Below are positions 1 through 9,101 of a DNA stretch of 64,000 bases, in pieces; position 1 is the stretch's first letter; every line of letters starts with the position of its first letter. Both the position numbers and the translations under genes were made by a program. Source of the DNA: QHXM01 sp963697975 (GTDB taxonomy: Bacteria; Acidobacteriota; Blastocatellia; Pyrinomonadales; Pyrinomonadaceae); NCBI GenBank assembly GCA_963697975.1, contig OY969111.1, positions 806,001 to 870,000 of the forward strand, read 5' to 3'. The notes under the pieces were generated by a model that had not been told where the DNA came from, made no database searches, and was given only the letters and a program-made list of their open reading frames with translations.

Positions 1-195
1 TCGCACGCGCCCGCTTTCGATCAAGTACAAAGCATCGCCCGTATCGCCTGAACGAAAGAGCGGCGTGCGGCCTGCCACATCATGGATCACCAGCAGATTT
101 CGCAACTCACTCGTCGCCGCATCATCAAGCGAAGCGAACAGCGGAACAGAACGCAACTCCTCAAGCGTCACCACGCCGGAAACACTCATAGCCAT
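1..195 (-). CDS. Crp/Fnr-type cyclic nucleotide-binding domain protein, N-terminal part only
   Basis: The frame is open from ATG at 195 to the window edge, so only the first 65 residues are visible. After a short helix (VTLEELRSVPLFASLDD) comes a stretch matching the start of a cyclic nucleotide-binding beta-barrel: a hydrophobic strand, then FRSGDTGDALYLIESGRVR, the usual G-D-x-x-D-x-LYLI-x-x-G-x-V pattern of the Crp/Fnr sensor domain. Whether a DNA-binding or another output domain follows cannot be seen. ATG at 195 is chosen over 189 because GAGG lies six bases upstream. The gene follows an ABC ATPase gene on the same strand, with an inverted repeat between them. Confidence 0.8.
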   Translation of the reverse strand, partial: MAMSVSGVVTLEELRSVPLFASLDDAATSELRNLLVIHDVAGRTPLFRSGDTGDALYLIESGRVR

Positions 196-210
196 AAGCA
201 ACCTCAAGAG

Positions 211-293
211 CAGGGATGAGGGCGGAGGGCGGAGGGATGAAGTAAAAACTAAAAGCTCTTATTTCATCCCTGCGCCCTCCGCCCTCATCCCTG
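211..293. repeat. Heptamer inverted repeat A (GGGATGA/GGGCGGA type)
   Basis: Two 30-nt arms (211-240 and 264-293) pair with a single mismatch. Each arm is a run of 7-nt units, AGGGATG and AGGGCGG. The loop contains AAAAGCTCTTATTT and the distal end reads TGCTTT. The TGA stop of the ABC ATPase gene (285-287) lies inside the right arm, so its last residues are encoded by the element. Confidence 0.95.
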
Positions 294-965
294 CTTTATC
301 TCCCCGTCTTTCATTAAAATGGTGTGGTCGGCGAAGTGCGCGGCGAGTTCTTTGTCATGCGTCACCATCAGGATGGTGAGATGATCGCGCTCGACCATTT
401 CGCGCAGCAGGGTCAGCAGTTCTTCCGAGCGCGTCGAATCGAGATTCCCTGTCGGCTCGTCTGCCAGCAGGACGCGCGGGCGGTTGGCGAGGGCGCGGGC
501 GATGGCAACGCGCTGCTGCTCGCCGCCCGACAACTCAGACGGTCTATGCGTGGCGCGCTCTGCGAGACCAACACGCTCAAGCAACTCCTCTGCTCGTTTC
601 TTTCTTTCAGACACTCCGAGACCGCCGAAGGCCAGCGCGAGCTTGATGTTCTCGGCGGCGCTCATCGTCGAAATCAAGTTGAAGTTCTGAAAAATCATCC
701 CGATTGAATGGCGACGATAGCGCGCCATCTCTCTCTTGGTGAACGGAGCGAGCGAGTTATTCTCAAACAGCACCTCGCCGCTCGTCGGATGATCTAAGCC
801 GCCGAGCATGTTCAGCAGCGTAGACTTGCCCGACCCGGAAGTTCCCTGTATCGCCACAAACTCGCCTTCTCGTACTCCGAGCGAAACACAGTTCAGCGCA
901 AAGACCTTCGTGCTGCCCATCTGGTAAATCTTCGAGACCTCGCGGGCTTCTAAAATTGATGTCAT
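285..965 (-). CDS. ABC transporter ATP-binding protein, LolD/MacB family
   Basis: This 226-residue ATPase has every nucleotide-binding element: Walker A GTSGSGKST (41-49), Q-loop Q93, signature LSGGEQQ (145-151), Walker B VLLADEP (165-171), D-loop and switch histidine H203. Length and the LADEPTGNLDS sequence match the LolD/MacB/FtsE group, which powers permeases that move lipoproteins, peptides or drugs without transporting them through a channel. No permease gene is adjacent in the window. ATG at 965 is preferred because similarity begins there (TSILEAREVSKIY); a GGAG lies 13 bases upstream, rather far. The C-terminal KQG and the stop come from heptamer repeat A. Confidence 0.93.
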   Translation of the reverse strand: MTSILEAREVSKIYQMGSTKVFALNCVSLGVREGEFVAIQGTSGSGKSTLLNMLGGLDHPTSGEVLFENNSLAPFTKREMARYRRHSIGMIFQNFNLISTMSAAENIKLALAFGGLGVSERKKRAEELLERVGLAERATHRPSELSGGEQQRVAIARALANRPRVLLADEPTGNLDSTRSEELLTLLREMVERDHLTILMVTHDKELAAHFADHTILMKDGEIKQG

Positions 966-1233
966 CGCAAACCATTCGCTCCAGTAAGAGCGGAAACCTT
1001 TGAAAAGATATTTAGACAAATCCGATCAAGACCGGAACTTTAACCGTGTCTGCGGCGCTCGTCCAGCCTCCTTTAACGCGCCTGACATTTTTCCCTATAC
1101 ACTGAGGCGAAGATGCCCATATAATGACGCCCCATACAGACAAGGCAGTTAAAGTCAGCCGGTTATATTTTTTTTCGTCAACGCACGTCAGGGCTTCATC
1201 AGTCAGTTCAATGACAGAAAGGATTTTTCCGAA

Positions 1234-1926
1234 ATGTCACAGCAATACCCGCCGGGAGGTGGGCCGCCGCCGGGAGGGCCACAGCCTCCATATGGTCAGC
1301 CGCCGCAGTACGGCCAGCAACAACCGCAACAACCACAGCAACCGCCGCCCTACGGCCAGCCGCCTCAACCCTACGGGCAACCGCCGCCCTACGGTCAGCC
1401 GCCGCAGCAATACGGACAACAGCCGTATCAGGGATACGCGCCCGCGCCCATCCCTGCGCCCGTCGTCGAAGCTGATGCTTATGAGCGCAGCCTGAGCCTG
1501 CTGGGTTATCTGTGGGTGGCGCTTGGCATCGCCTTCGGTGTCGGAAACGTGCTCTATTTTACCCCGTCAATTAACGACCTGCTGGCGCGGGGAGGCCCTG
1601 GCGGTGTTTCGTTCGGCATTAATCTGGGAGCGCTGGTGCTGCTGGTGCTGCCATTCGTCCTGATGTCTGCCATGAAGCAGAGCCAGCTTGTCAGTTTTCA
1701 TGCAAAACAGGCGCTGCTCATAGGCGTGTTTTACCTCGTCGCGATCATCGTCGTCGGGCTGCTTGATCTCATCAACGATCCGACGGTTCGAGGAATTATT
1801 GTCAATGGCATTCTGGTCGGAGGCGTGAAGGTCTTGTTCGCCGGACTGGCATTACTGGCGGGAATACGAGCCTTCTTCTACCGCGAACTTTATCGCGCGC
1901 CGGTGGTTGGCGGCATGGTTAAATAA
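1234..1926 (+). CDS. Proline/glutamine/tyrosine-rich membrane protein
   Basis: The first 75 residues are low complexity, built of PPYGQPPQ-like units (about 1297-1430). The rest holds three or four hydrophobic segments (roughly residues 88-108, 128-148, 160-180 and 188-210). This matches the general plan of DUF4870/Tic20-like bacterial membrane proteins with a disordered cytoplasmic tail, but no specific function follows. AGGA lies 10 bases before the ATG. It is divergent from the ABC ATPase gene. The P/Q-rich tail may mediate weak multivalent interactions; that is inference only. Confidence 0.75.
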   Translation: MSQQYPPGGGPPPGGPQPPYGQPPQYGQQQPQQPQQPPPYGQPPQPYGQPPPYGQPPQQYGQQPYQGYAPAPIPAPVVEADAYERSLSLLGYLWVALGIAFGVGNVLYFTPSINDLLARGGPGGVSFGINLGALVLLVLPFVLMSAMKQSQLVSFHAKQALLIGVFYLVAIIVVGLLDLINDPTVRGIIVNGILVGGVKVLFAGLALLAGIRAFFYRELYRAPVVGGMVK

Positions 1927-1959
1927 CCGGGCGAACGTTCGTTTCGAACTGCCATCTTG

Positions 1960-3816
1960 CTACAAGACGTTTGAGTGAATGGCGCGCTCGTCCTCTGCCA
2001 CACGGCGGATGGGGCGAACGCGCCATAGCTCAAACTGTTCCTCATCAAATCCCTTCAGCATCTCTTCAAAACGGCTGGCGACAAATTCGGCTTCCTCGCC
2101 ATAGATCATGTCAGCCACTTCCGGGTCTGCGTGTACGGCAGAAGAAATAACCACGTCGCCGCCGGAAGAGAGACCTTCGAGGCGAGCCGCGAGGTTGACC
2201 GTGCAGCCGAAATAATCGAGCCGCCCGTTGAGCGTGACGGCGATGCATGGCCCTGTGTGAATCCCGACCTTGAGCAAGAGCGGTCGCTTCCCTTCGGCTG
2301 GTGAGGCCAGCACCTCCTGCGCCGTCAGAAACGCGCGCAGCGCTCCCGCCGGTCGGCGAAAGACGGCCATCACAGCATCCCCGATAGTCTTGACCATCGC
2401 TCCGTTCTCTTCGGCGATAGCCTCGCGCAGCACGTCGAAGTGTGTCATCACACAGCCGAAGGCGGGCGCGTCGCCAATCTCCCTGTAAAGCTGTGTCGAG
2501 CCGCGCAAATCTGTGAAGAGCACAGTCAGCGTGCCGACGGAAATTTGCTCGCCGGGGCGGAGCGCTTCATTGGCGAAGAGGTCGCGGAAGACTTGCAGCG
2601 CCGTCACCTCTGCGGCGGTCGCAGCCTGGTCGCTCCACGCCATGCGTTCAAGAACGAAGAACTGCTCCCTGGCCGTAGCGTTCTCTAAAAGCAGCTTCGG
2701 CTTTACACTCAGGCACAACTCTTCATCAGTCCAACCTTCATCAGAAGCTTTGAGCGTTGCCTCCGCAGAGCCTTCGGCGGAAGCCTGCAAGTATTGCCCG
2801 CCCGCCATCTCGGAACTGCGAAGCCTGTAGCGCCCCGCGTCCAGAGGCAGCGTGACCTCGCGCTTTGCGCCGGGTGTGAGAAGTTGCTGGATGACGATGT
2901 GCGGCGTCACCTGCGGCCCGCCGACGCAGAATTGCAATCCTTCGACGGCGCGCACAGATGGATTCGGGCGAAAGGTCAGTTCCACCGCGCGGTCAAAGTT
3001 GACCGTGAAATCCACGTCGCAGGTGTCGCAGTAAACCTCCGACTGGATGCCCGTCAACGAACGGCTCGTCTGCGCCGACCCGCGACAGTGCGGGCAGATC
3101 ATCTCCCACTGCAAATCCAGCAGGCCGACGCGCGTCGCCCACAAACAGACTTCCAAAACATCGCGGCGAGAGTTGCCCCAGTAATCGGCCAAGGCGTGCG
3201 AGCGGATGCGTGCGAGCGTCAGGTCGTCGGCCTGCTCAATTAAAGCTGCGAGCCGTTTGACGATTTCTGCGGACGCGCCCTGACTGATGAGACGCTCACT
3301 TAAAACCCTGAGCCGCGCCTCGCCGCCCTGAGCAAACTTTGCGGGTGATGGTTGATAGAGAAGAGGCTTGCCATCCTTGAGTTCTGCGTCGTAGCGGCGG
3401 AAGATTTCTCCGAAGCTGCGTTTTGAGAGAACGCCGACCTGAACGGGAATAGCAGCGCGTCCAAGCAGATTTCGCGGCTGCGCCCAGACCTGATAGATGA
3501 GCTTTGTTCCGCCCTCTGGCCGCTCAAGTAGGTCGGCCTCCACGCGCATCTCGCTGACAGGGCCTTTCGTGTAGCGACGAATGACGCCGAAGCGATAGGG
3601 GCGAATCCATTCAAACGGCTGCTCCTCCCATTCGACCGGGATGCCGAATTTCGTCAAACGCAGACGGCGCGTGTTCCCTTCCATGCCGAGAGCTTCAACG
3701 GCAGGCACGCCAGCGTCCGCGTTGAACCGATTCGTGTCCGCCACCAGCGGCCACAACTCTTCCGGGCTGGCCTTGAGGTCGTACTCCCAACGGTAATGGA
3801 ATTCTCTGGGGGACAT
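1960..3816 (-). CDS. Class III adenylate cyclase with DUF5939-type N-terminal region and internal zinc ribbon
   Basis: The protein (618 residues) begins with a START/SRPBCC-like fold (about 5-150), then a helical stretch, a four-cysteine zinc ribbon (C241, C244, C263, C266), a beta-rich part, and a class III cyclase domain (about 427-600). The catalytic set is complete: metal aspartates D436 and D480, adenine-selecting K476 and D534, and transition-state N541 and R545. By comparison with characterised class III enzymes the K/D pair predicts cAMP rather than cGMP. This arrangement matches proteins annotated as DUF5939 plus guanylate/adenylate cyclase. There are no transmembrane segments, so it should be soluble. 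A Crp-type protein lies 1.8 kb away on the same strand, a possible but unproven cAMP receiver. No good ribosome-binding site precedes the ATG. Confidence 0.9.
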   Translation of the reverse strand: MSPREFHYRWEYDLKASPEELWPLVADTNRFNADAGVPAVEALGMEGNTRRLRLTKFGIPVEWEEQPFEWIRPYRFGVIRRYTKGPVSEMRVEADLLERPEGGTKLIYQVWAQPRNLLGRAAIPVQVGVLSKRSFGEIFRRYDAELKDGKPLLYQPSPAKFAQGGEARLRVLSERLISQGASAEIVKRLAALIEQADDLTLARIRSHALADYWGNSRRDVLEVCLWATRVGLLDLQWEMICPHCRGSAQTSRSLTGIQSEVYCDTCDVDFTVNFDRAVELTFRPNPSVRAVEGLQFCVGGPQVTPHIVIQQLLTPGAKREVTLPLDAGRYRLRSSEMAGGQYLQASAEGSAEATLKASDEGWTDEELCLSVKPKLLLENATAREQFFVLERMAWSDQAATAAEVTALQVFRDLFANEALRPGEQISVGTLTVLFTDLRGSTQLYREIGDAPAFGCVMTHFDVLREAIAEENGAMVKTIGDAVMAVFRRPAGALRAFLTAQEVLASPAEGKRPLLLKVGIHTGPCIAVTLNGRLDYFGCTVNLAARLEGLSSGGDVVISSAVHADPEVADMIYGEEAEFVASRFEEMLKGFDEEQFELWRVRPIRRVAEDERAIHSNVL

Positions 3817-3824
3817 AGCAAGGG

Positions 3825-3920
3825 CAGTGGTCAGTGGTCGGTGGTCAGTGGTCAGTTAAGAACAGACGTTATGCAGCGACGAGCTTTTTGTCTTTACTGA
3901 CCACCGACCACTGACCACTG
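3825..3920. repeat. Heptamer inverted repeat B (GTGGTCA type)
   Basis: The left arm (3825-3856) carries four to five copies of GTGGTCA and the right arm (3896-3920) its complement. The left arm is about one heptamer longer. The loop contains TTAAGAACAGACG and GAGCTTTTTGTCTTT; the outer end is CACTGCTTTC. It fills the space between the nuoI stop (TGA at 3924-3926) and the cyclase start. Confidence 0.95.
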
Positions 3921-3923
3921 CTT

Positions 3924-4445
3924 TCACACTTCTTTATATTCGGAGTCCACATCTTCGTCCGATGAAGCGACGCGGTAGTTCATGGATTGCTTCTGCTTTG
4001 TGATGAGCAGGTCGTCTTTCGTCTTCAAAAGGTCTGCACGGCTGTAGACCGACAGCTCGAAATTGTAGCCGTGCGTGATGGCGTCTTTCGGGCAGGCTTC
4101 GACACAGTAGCCGCAGAAGATGCAGCGCCCGTAGTCTATGTTGTAAACCTCTGCGAAGCGTTCATCCACTCCGGTGCGCTCGGTAGGCGGGCGCGGGTCG
4201 TCTTTCGCCACGATGTAGATGCAATCCGACGGACACGCCGCCGCGCACAGGAAACAGGCCACACACTTCTCTCTGCCAAGCTCATCCACGTGCAGCAGGT
4301 GCTGCCCGCGATAACGCGGCTGAACCGTGACAGGCTCGTCCGGGTACTGCACAGTCCACTTCTGTTTCGGGATATAAGAGAAGGTGACGGCCATTCCCTT
4401 GATAATCGCTTTGGTTGATTCGATCACATCGCTGATGATTGACAT
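3924..4445 (-). CDS. nuoI: NADH-quinone oxidoreductase subunit I (NuoI)
   Basis: This 173-residue protein carries two 4Fe-4S motifs, C61-x2-C64-x2-C67-x3-C71-P and C108-x2-C111-x2-C114-x3-C118-P, with the spacing and the linker typical of NuoI. In complex I this subunit binds clusters N6a and N6b in the peripheral arm and passes electrons towards the quinone. GGAGAG sits five bases before the ATG. It is isolated: no other nuo gene lies in the window. The stop codon is directly followed by heptamer repeat B. Confidence 0.93.
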   Translation of the reverse strand: MSIISDVIESTKAIIKGMAVTFSYIPKQKWTVQYPDEPVTVQPRYRGQHLLHVDELGREKCVACFLCAAACPSDCIYIVAKDDPRPPTERTGVDERFAEVYNIDYGRCIFCGYCVEACPKDAITHGYNFELSVYSRADLLKTKDDLLITKQKQSMNYRVASSDEDVDSEYKEV

Positions 4446-4507
4446 AAAATCTCTCCGCCAAATTTATTATACTGATTTACCTTCGGAGACAACTCTGACC
4501 AGTTCAT

Positions 4508-5404
4508 TCATTGAGCAACAAAATTATAAGTGATAACGCCTGTCACTTTCACGGCCTGACCGGAAAGCTGCGTTGGCGAAAAGCGCGCCCCGTAAGCCGC
4601 CTGCACTGCCGCCTGCTGCAATAAGGGGTGGCCGCCAACAGCGCGAGCCGAAATCACTTTCCCTGATTCGTCAATTGTAACCTGCACGGTGACGGTGCCT
4701 GAAGCACGGGCTGCTCTGGCAATCGGCGGATAAGACGGCTTCGGCAGGCTGATGGCCTTGCCATTGAGCACGCCGCCTGAGATAGGCGCGAGCCTCGGCG
4801 TCGGAGTTGGGTTGGGCGCTGGCGGCGGCGGCTCATCTGCGACGGTCGGGGCTGGGATGCTTCTCGGAGACTGTGTCGGTTTCGTCGTGGGCGAGGCTTG
4901 CGCTGAATCTCTATCCGCAGGCGACTTGCCCGGCGGATCGCTTGTAGGCGGCGATGCGGACTCTGGAAGCTCAGCCGGATTAATTGTGGCTGTGTTGTCT
5001 GCCTGAAGTGTTGGCGTCGTGTTCTCAGATTGAGACGTGTTCTGCGCGATTTGAGAATTATCCGGCTCGCGGTTGCGCGTCAATATCAACGCGATGACGA
5101 TGCCCGAAAGACCGAGAACGATAGCCGCCCCCAGAATCCAGGGCAGCGCGCTCGGCTTGCGCTCCGTCGCCACAGTTCTTTCGGACGCATAAGGCTGCCG
5201 GGCGAATTGCGGTGAAGGTTGCGTGGCCTCGCCCGCAGGCAACACTTCTGTGGGCGATTGATCCGTCAGCCGCGAAGCAGGAATCTTCATCGTCGCGCCC
5301 GCGTCAGACGAAGCATCAGAGACGCTCATCAAGCCTGAGCCGTCTTCAAGACAGAAACCCATCTCGTCTTCATAGACCCGCTGGCATACGGGGCAACGTT
5401 TCAT
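4508..5404 (-). CDS. Zinc-ribbon, single-pass TonB-family protein
   Basis: The protein (298 residues) starts with a half zinc ribbon, CPVC...FCLEDG (C4, C7, C18), has a transmembrane helix at about 87-109, a long proline/serine/threonine-rich periplasmic linker (about 115-210), and ends in a TonB C-terminal domain (about 215-298, with YPPIARAARASGTVTVQVTIDE). Such proteins sit in the inner membrane and span the periplasm; the C-terminal domain touches outer-membrane partners. The N-terminal CPxC...FCxxDG pattern is common in acidobacterial membrane proteins. No exbB or exbD is nearby, so energised transport is not supported and a structural or signalling role is possible. Confidence 0.87.
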   Translation of the reverse strand: MKRCPVCQRVYEDEMGFCLEDGSGLMSVSDASSDAGATMKIPASRLTDQSPTEVLPAGEATQPSPQFARQPYASERTVATERKPSALPWILGAAIVLGLSGIVIALILTRNREPDNSQIAQNTSQSENTTPTLQADNTATINPAELPESASPPTSDPPGKSPADRDSAQASPTTKPTQSPRSIPAPTVADEPPPPAPNPTPTPRLAPISGGVLNGKAISLPKPSYPPIARAARASGTVTVQVTIDESGKVISARAVGGHPLLQQAAVQAAYGARFSPTQLSGQAVKVTGVITYNFVAQ

Positions 5405-5420
5405 CTGACCTCCCGTTTAT

Positions 5421-5852
5421 CTAAACGAGTTCGAGTCGGCTGAAAAAATACGAAATCTCAATCGCGGCGTTCTCTTCTGAGTCTGAGCCATGAACGGCGT
5501 TTTCGCCAAGCGAGCCGCCGAACTCTTTCCTGAGCGTGCCTTCGTCGGCTTTGGCCGGATCGGTCGCACCCATCAGGTCACGCCAATCCTTAACGGCCCC
5601 GCCCTCTTTTTCCAGAGCCATCACCACGCATGGCCCGCTCGACATGAAGGTCGTCAATTCTGGAAAGAAAGGACGCTCGCGGTGAACTGCATAAAACCCT
5701 TCCGCCTCTTCGAGCGTCATGTGAATCAACTTCATCGCACGCAGGCGGAAGCCGCCATCCGTGATACGTTGAATGATTGCTCCCGTCTTCCCGCCGCGCA
5801 CCGCGTCGGGCTTGACGATTCCGAATGTAAGATTACCCGTTTGTTCTGACAT
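5421..5852 (-). CDS. ndk: Nucleoside diphosphate kinase
   Basis: Ndk balances nucleoside triphosphate pools by a phospho-histidine ping-pong reaction. The 143-residue length is standard, and the active-site block NAVHGSDS places the phosphorylated histidine at H121. The N-terminal LTFGIVKPDAV strand is canonical. GAGAGGAAG lies four bases before the ATG. The start overlaps the end of the upstream gene by 20 bases, so the two are probably co-transcribed and translationally coupled. Confidence 0.97.
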   Translation of the reverse strand: MSEQTGNLTFGIVKPDAVRGGKTGAIIQRITDGGFRLRAMKLIHMTLEEAEGFYAVHRERPFFPELTTFMSSGPCVVMALEKEGGAVKDWRDLMGATDPAKADEGTLRKEFGGSLGENAVHGSDSEENAAIEISYFFSRLELV

Positions 5853-6303
5853 TAAGCTTCCTCTCGATTGCTATGATTATTGGTCTAGCTTTCTTCTTCG
5901 TTTTCCTCTTCGGTTGTTCCTCAATTATCTTTTCCTGCCTGCACGGCCCAGCGACTTCCAAAACGAAATCTAAAGACATTTTGCCGTGAGTTGAATCGAC
6001 GATGATGAAGTCTTCTACCTGCTTGGGGCAAAATCCGGGCGCGCTGACTTTGATTTTGTAAGCGGCTAACGGAAGCTCAAGTTTGTAGACGCCCTCGTCG
6101 TTAGTCACCGACTCGTACTTTTTCCCGTTGCCGTCGTAAGCGATCACCATTGTTCCGTTAACTATGACAGCTCCATTAACATCGTAAACCACGCCCGTCA
6201 AAATCATCTTTGGCTCGCCGAATTGAGATGAGCGGGGATGTTGGGCAAAACCGCTGGAACCCAGAAGCGAGATGACTAAAGCGGTGAACAGAATCTTTTT
6301 CAT
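5833..6303 (-). CDS. Secreted protein with carboxypeptidase-regulatory-like domain
   Basis: A clear signal peptide (MKKILFTALVISLLGSSGFAQ) is followed by one immunoglobulin-like beta domain of the carboxypeptidase regulatory type (about 35-120: LTGVVYDVNGAVIVNG...NDEGVYKLELPLAAYKIKVSAPGF). The tail is rich in lysine and arginine (KRKTKKKARP). In this phylum such domains are common in surface proteins and at the N-termini of TonB-dependent receptors; here it stands alone. The gene starts six bases after the thioesterase stop and runs into ndk, forming a compact three-gene unit. Confidence 0.75.
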   Translation of the reverse strand: MKKILFTALVISLLGSSGFAQHPRSSQFGEPKMILTGVVYDVNGAVIVNGTMVIAYDGNGKKYESVTNDEGVYKLELPLAAYKIKVSAPGFCPKQVEDFIIVDSTHGKMSLDFVLEVAGPCRQEKIIEEQPKRKTKKKARPIIIAIERKLNVRTNG

Positions 6304-6309
6304 ACCTCG

Positions 6310-6702
6310 TCACCCGGTCATTCCGAATTTCTCTTTCAACTCGTCATCAATGCGGCGCGGGCGCAGGGTTTTTGAATCGAGCGCGCACCAGATGCTTTTC
6401 GCCTGAACCAGGATTTTATCGCCGCGCCGAATTTCTGTGAACCGCTCAGACCTGGCTGCGGTCGCACGCCCTACCCACGTGCAAACGGTGATCTCCTCGT
6501 TTTCAAAAGCCGGGCGCAGATAATCAATTTCGTGCCGCAGCACAACCCAGGTTACACCTTCAAGCTGTTCGGCGCTCGCAGCGTGTTGCCAGTGCGCGAC
6601 GGCCACGTCCTGAATCCACTGCACGTAACGAACATTGTTGACGTGGCCCTGCCGGTCAATATCATCCAGCTTGATGGTGAAAGAATGCTCGAACTTAACC
6701 AC
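6310..6702 (-). CDS. Acyl-CoA thioesterase, hotdog fold (YbgC/FadM type)
   Basis: The 130 residues match single-domain 4-hydroxybenzoyl-CoA-thioesterase-like enzymes. The diagnostic D-x-x-GHVNNVRYVQW stretch near the N-terminus contains the catalytic Asp and the substrate-binding Asn-Asn-x-x-Tyr. They hydrolyse acyl-CoA or acyl-ACP thioesters in the cytoplasm; the chain length cannot be read from sequence. It heads the thioesterase, secreted protein, ndk run. Confidence 0.88.
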   Translation of the reverse strand: MVKFEHSFTIKLDDIDRQGHVNNVRYVQWIQDVAVAHWQHAASAEQLEGVTWVVLRHEIDYLRPAFENEEITVCTWVGRATAARSERFTEIRRGDKILVQAKSIWCALDSKTLRPRRIDDELKEKFGMTG

Positions 6703-6725
6703 GAGTTAATTTTGCTGACTCAACT

Positions 6726-7610
<885 letters not shown>

Positions 7611-7777
7611 TGATGTGCTCCTCCGGAATAACAATAAACAGCGAGTTGATGAGGCGGCCAGAGATGCCACCTGCCTTTGTTCGCCAGTCGCTCATGCACT
7701 GCTGTTGAAATGACGCAGTAATATAGCATGGCTTCAACCGACACTCCATGCGGCGCACGTCAGCCTCCACAGAGCAA

Positions 7778-7812
7778 GGCGCTCACGACGACAGGTCTTC
7801 GTCGTGAGCGCC
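7778..7812 (-). terminator. Hairpin downstream of the coiled-coil gene
   Basis: A perfect 14-bp stem (7778-7791 with 7799-7812) with a 7-nt loop lies 66 bases past the stop of the minus-strand gene at 7878. No clear T-run follows, so it may be a transcript-end stabiliser rather than a strong intrinsic terminator. Confidence 0.6.
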
Positions 7813-7877
7813 AGCCAGTTCCTTCTTGTTTTGTCGCGCCGGACTTGCACGCGAATGACATACTCGCTTTGCGGCGG

Positions 7878-8807
7878 TTATTTGCCCGGACGCGGCGAGA
7901 TCGTGCCTTTGACCGACAGCGTGCAGGTGTCGCCGTCGAGATACCCGTCTTTGAACTTTGAAGACCCGCTGACGGTGATCTTGCCCGCAGCATCGAGCGG
8001 CGAGTCGGTTTTCAATGTGATGGCGAGCGTCGAATCGCCCGCTAAAGCCGTCGAATGTTTGAAGGCCAGGTTGAGGTTAAGCGTGATCTTGTTGGTTGAT
8101 TTATTGAACGTGCCTGAGCCTGAATTCATAGTGACGCTCGTCGTGACCTCGCCAACAGGGGTGTCATAGCTGACGGAGATTTTGGGGAAGCTGGTGATCG
8201 AGACATCCTTGTGATCCCGGACGCTGAAGCGAAGGCCAATATTCACGTTTTTATTGAATGGCCCTTTCGCGTTCGAGTTACTCGTCGTGAGAGTCGCCGT
8301 TCCTTTGAAGGTCGCGCTCAGAAGGTGCAGCAGCCCTTCTACGTCGAGGCAGGCGTTGAACGCTTTCTTCGCAGCGGTGAGTTTCTTGCCGGTTGCGCTG
8401 TTCTTTGTGATGTCGGCGGTAATCTGCTTAATCTGCCCGACGATGAACGGCTTTTGACCCGGCGCGGCACTATGCAGTTCCTCCTGCAAATCCTTAACCG
8501 CGTTATGAATTTCTTTACTGAGGGCGGCTTGCAGCTTGGCTACCGCTTGTTCTTCGGCTGTGCACTTCAGCTTCGGCGGCGGCGGCGGCGGCGGCGGGGG
8601 AACGTAGGGGTTCTTCTTGACACAGGTTGCAAGCTCAGCCTTCTTGGCGGTGATCTTGGTGTTCAGCGCTTTAATCTGACTTGCGAGCGCGGACTTTTGG
8701 CCCGGCGCGGCCTCTTGCAATTCCTCCTGCAAGGATTTTTTCTCCTGGTCTAAGGAGTTGATTTGATTTTGAATCTTCTGGCAAATCGGGGATAAGGGTG
8801 TAGGCAT
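7878..8807 (-). CDS. Hypothetical protein: duplicated coiled-coil segment plus beta-rich C-terminal domain
   Basis: No known family is recognised. The 309-residue protein has two related helical segments: LQEELQEAAPGQKSALASQI near residue 30 and LQEELHSAAPGQKPFIVGQI near 110, each followed by K-x-x-(N/T)-x-x-I-(T/K). A nine-proline run separates them. The C-terminal 150 residues are rich in Ser, Thr and Asn with alternating hydrophobics, suggesting a beta-sandwich or barrel. There is no signal peptide. ATG at 8807 is used because GAGG lies eight bases before it. The gene stands alone between divergent and convergent neighbours. Confidence 0.65.
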   Translation of the reverse strand: MPTPLSPICQKIQNQINSLDQEKKSLQEELQEAAPGQKSALASQIKALNTKITAKKAELATCVKKNPYVPPPPPPPPPKLKCTAEEQAVAKLQAALSKEIHNAVKDLQEELHSAAPGQKPFIVGQIKQITADITKNSATGKKLTAAKKAFNACLDVEGLLHLLSATFKGTATLTTSNSNAKGPFNKNVNIGLRFSVRDHKDVSITSFPKISVSYDTPVGEVTTSVTMNSGSGTFNKSTNKITLNLNLAFKHSTALAGDSTLAITLKTDSPLDAAGKITVSGSSKFKDGYLDGDTCTLSVKGTISPRPGK

Positions 8808-9101
8808 CGGAATGTCCTCTCTATGCACGCAAGGGTTGCGTGGTCAGGGTCACGGCGCTCTGGGTGCGCGTGAGAAACTTTATTGCGAAGCGCACACGTG
8901 AGGAGGTGACACAGAAGTGCGCTAGTAAGGTGTCGTCCTGCTTGAAGGAAAAGACTCGCGCGCTTATATCACACCCCGCGCACCGATTCAACGACCAAGA
9001 ATTACTGGAACTATTCAGACTCGCTCACGCAATAGTTAACTGAGGAATCATTCCGCTTGCGGCCCAGTGGAGCCAGCCAATTCATCCACCGAGAGGGACA
9101 C

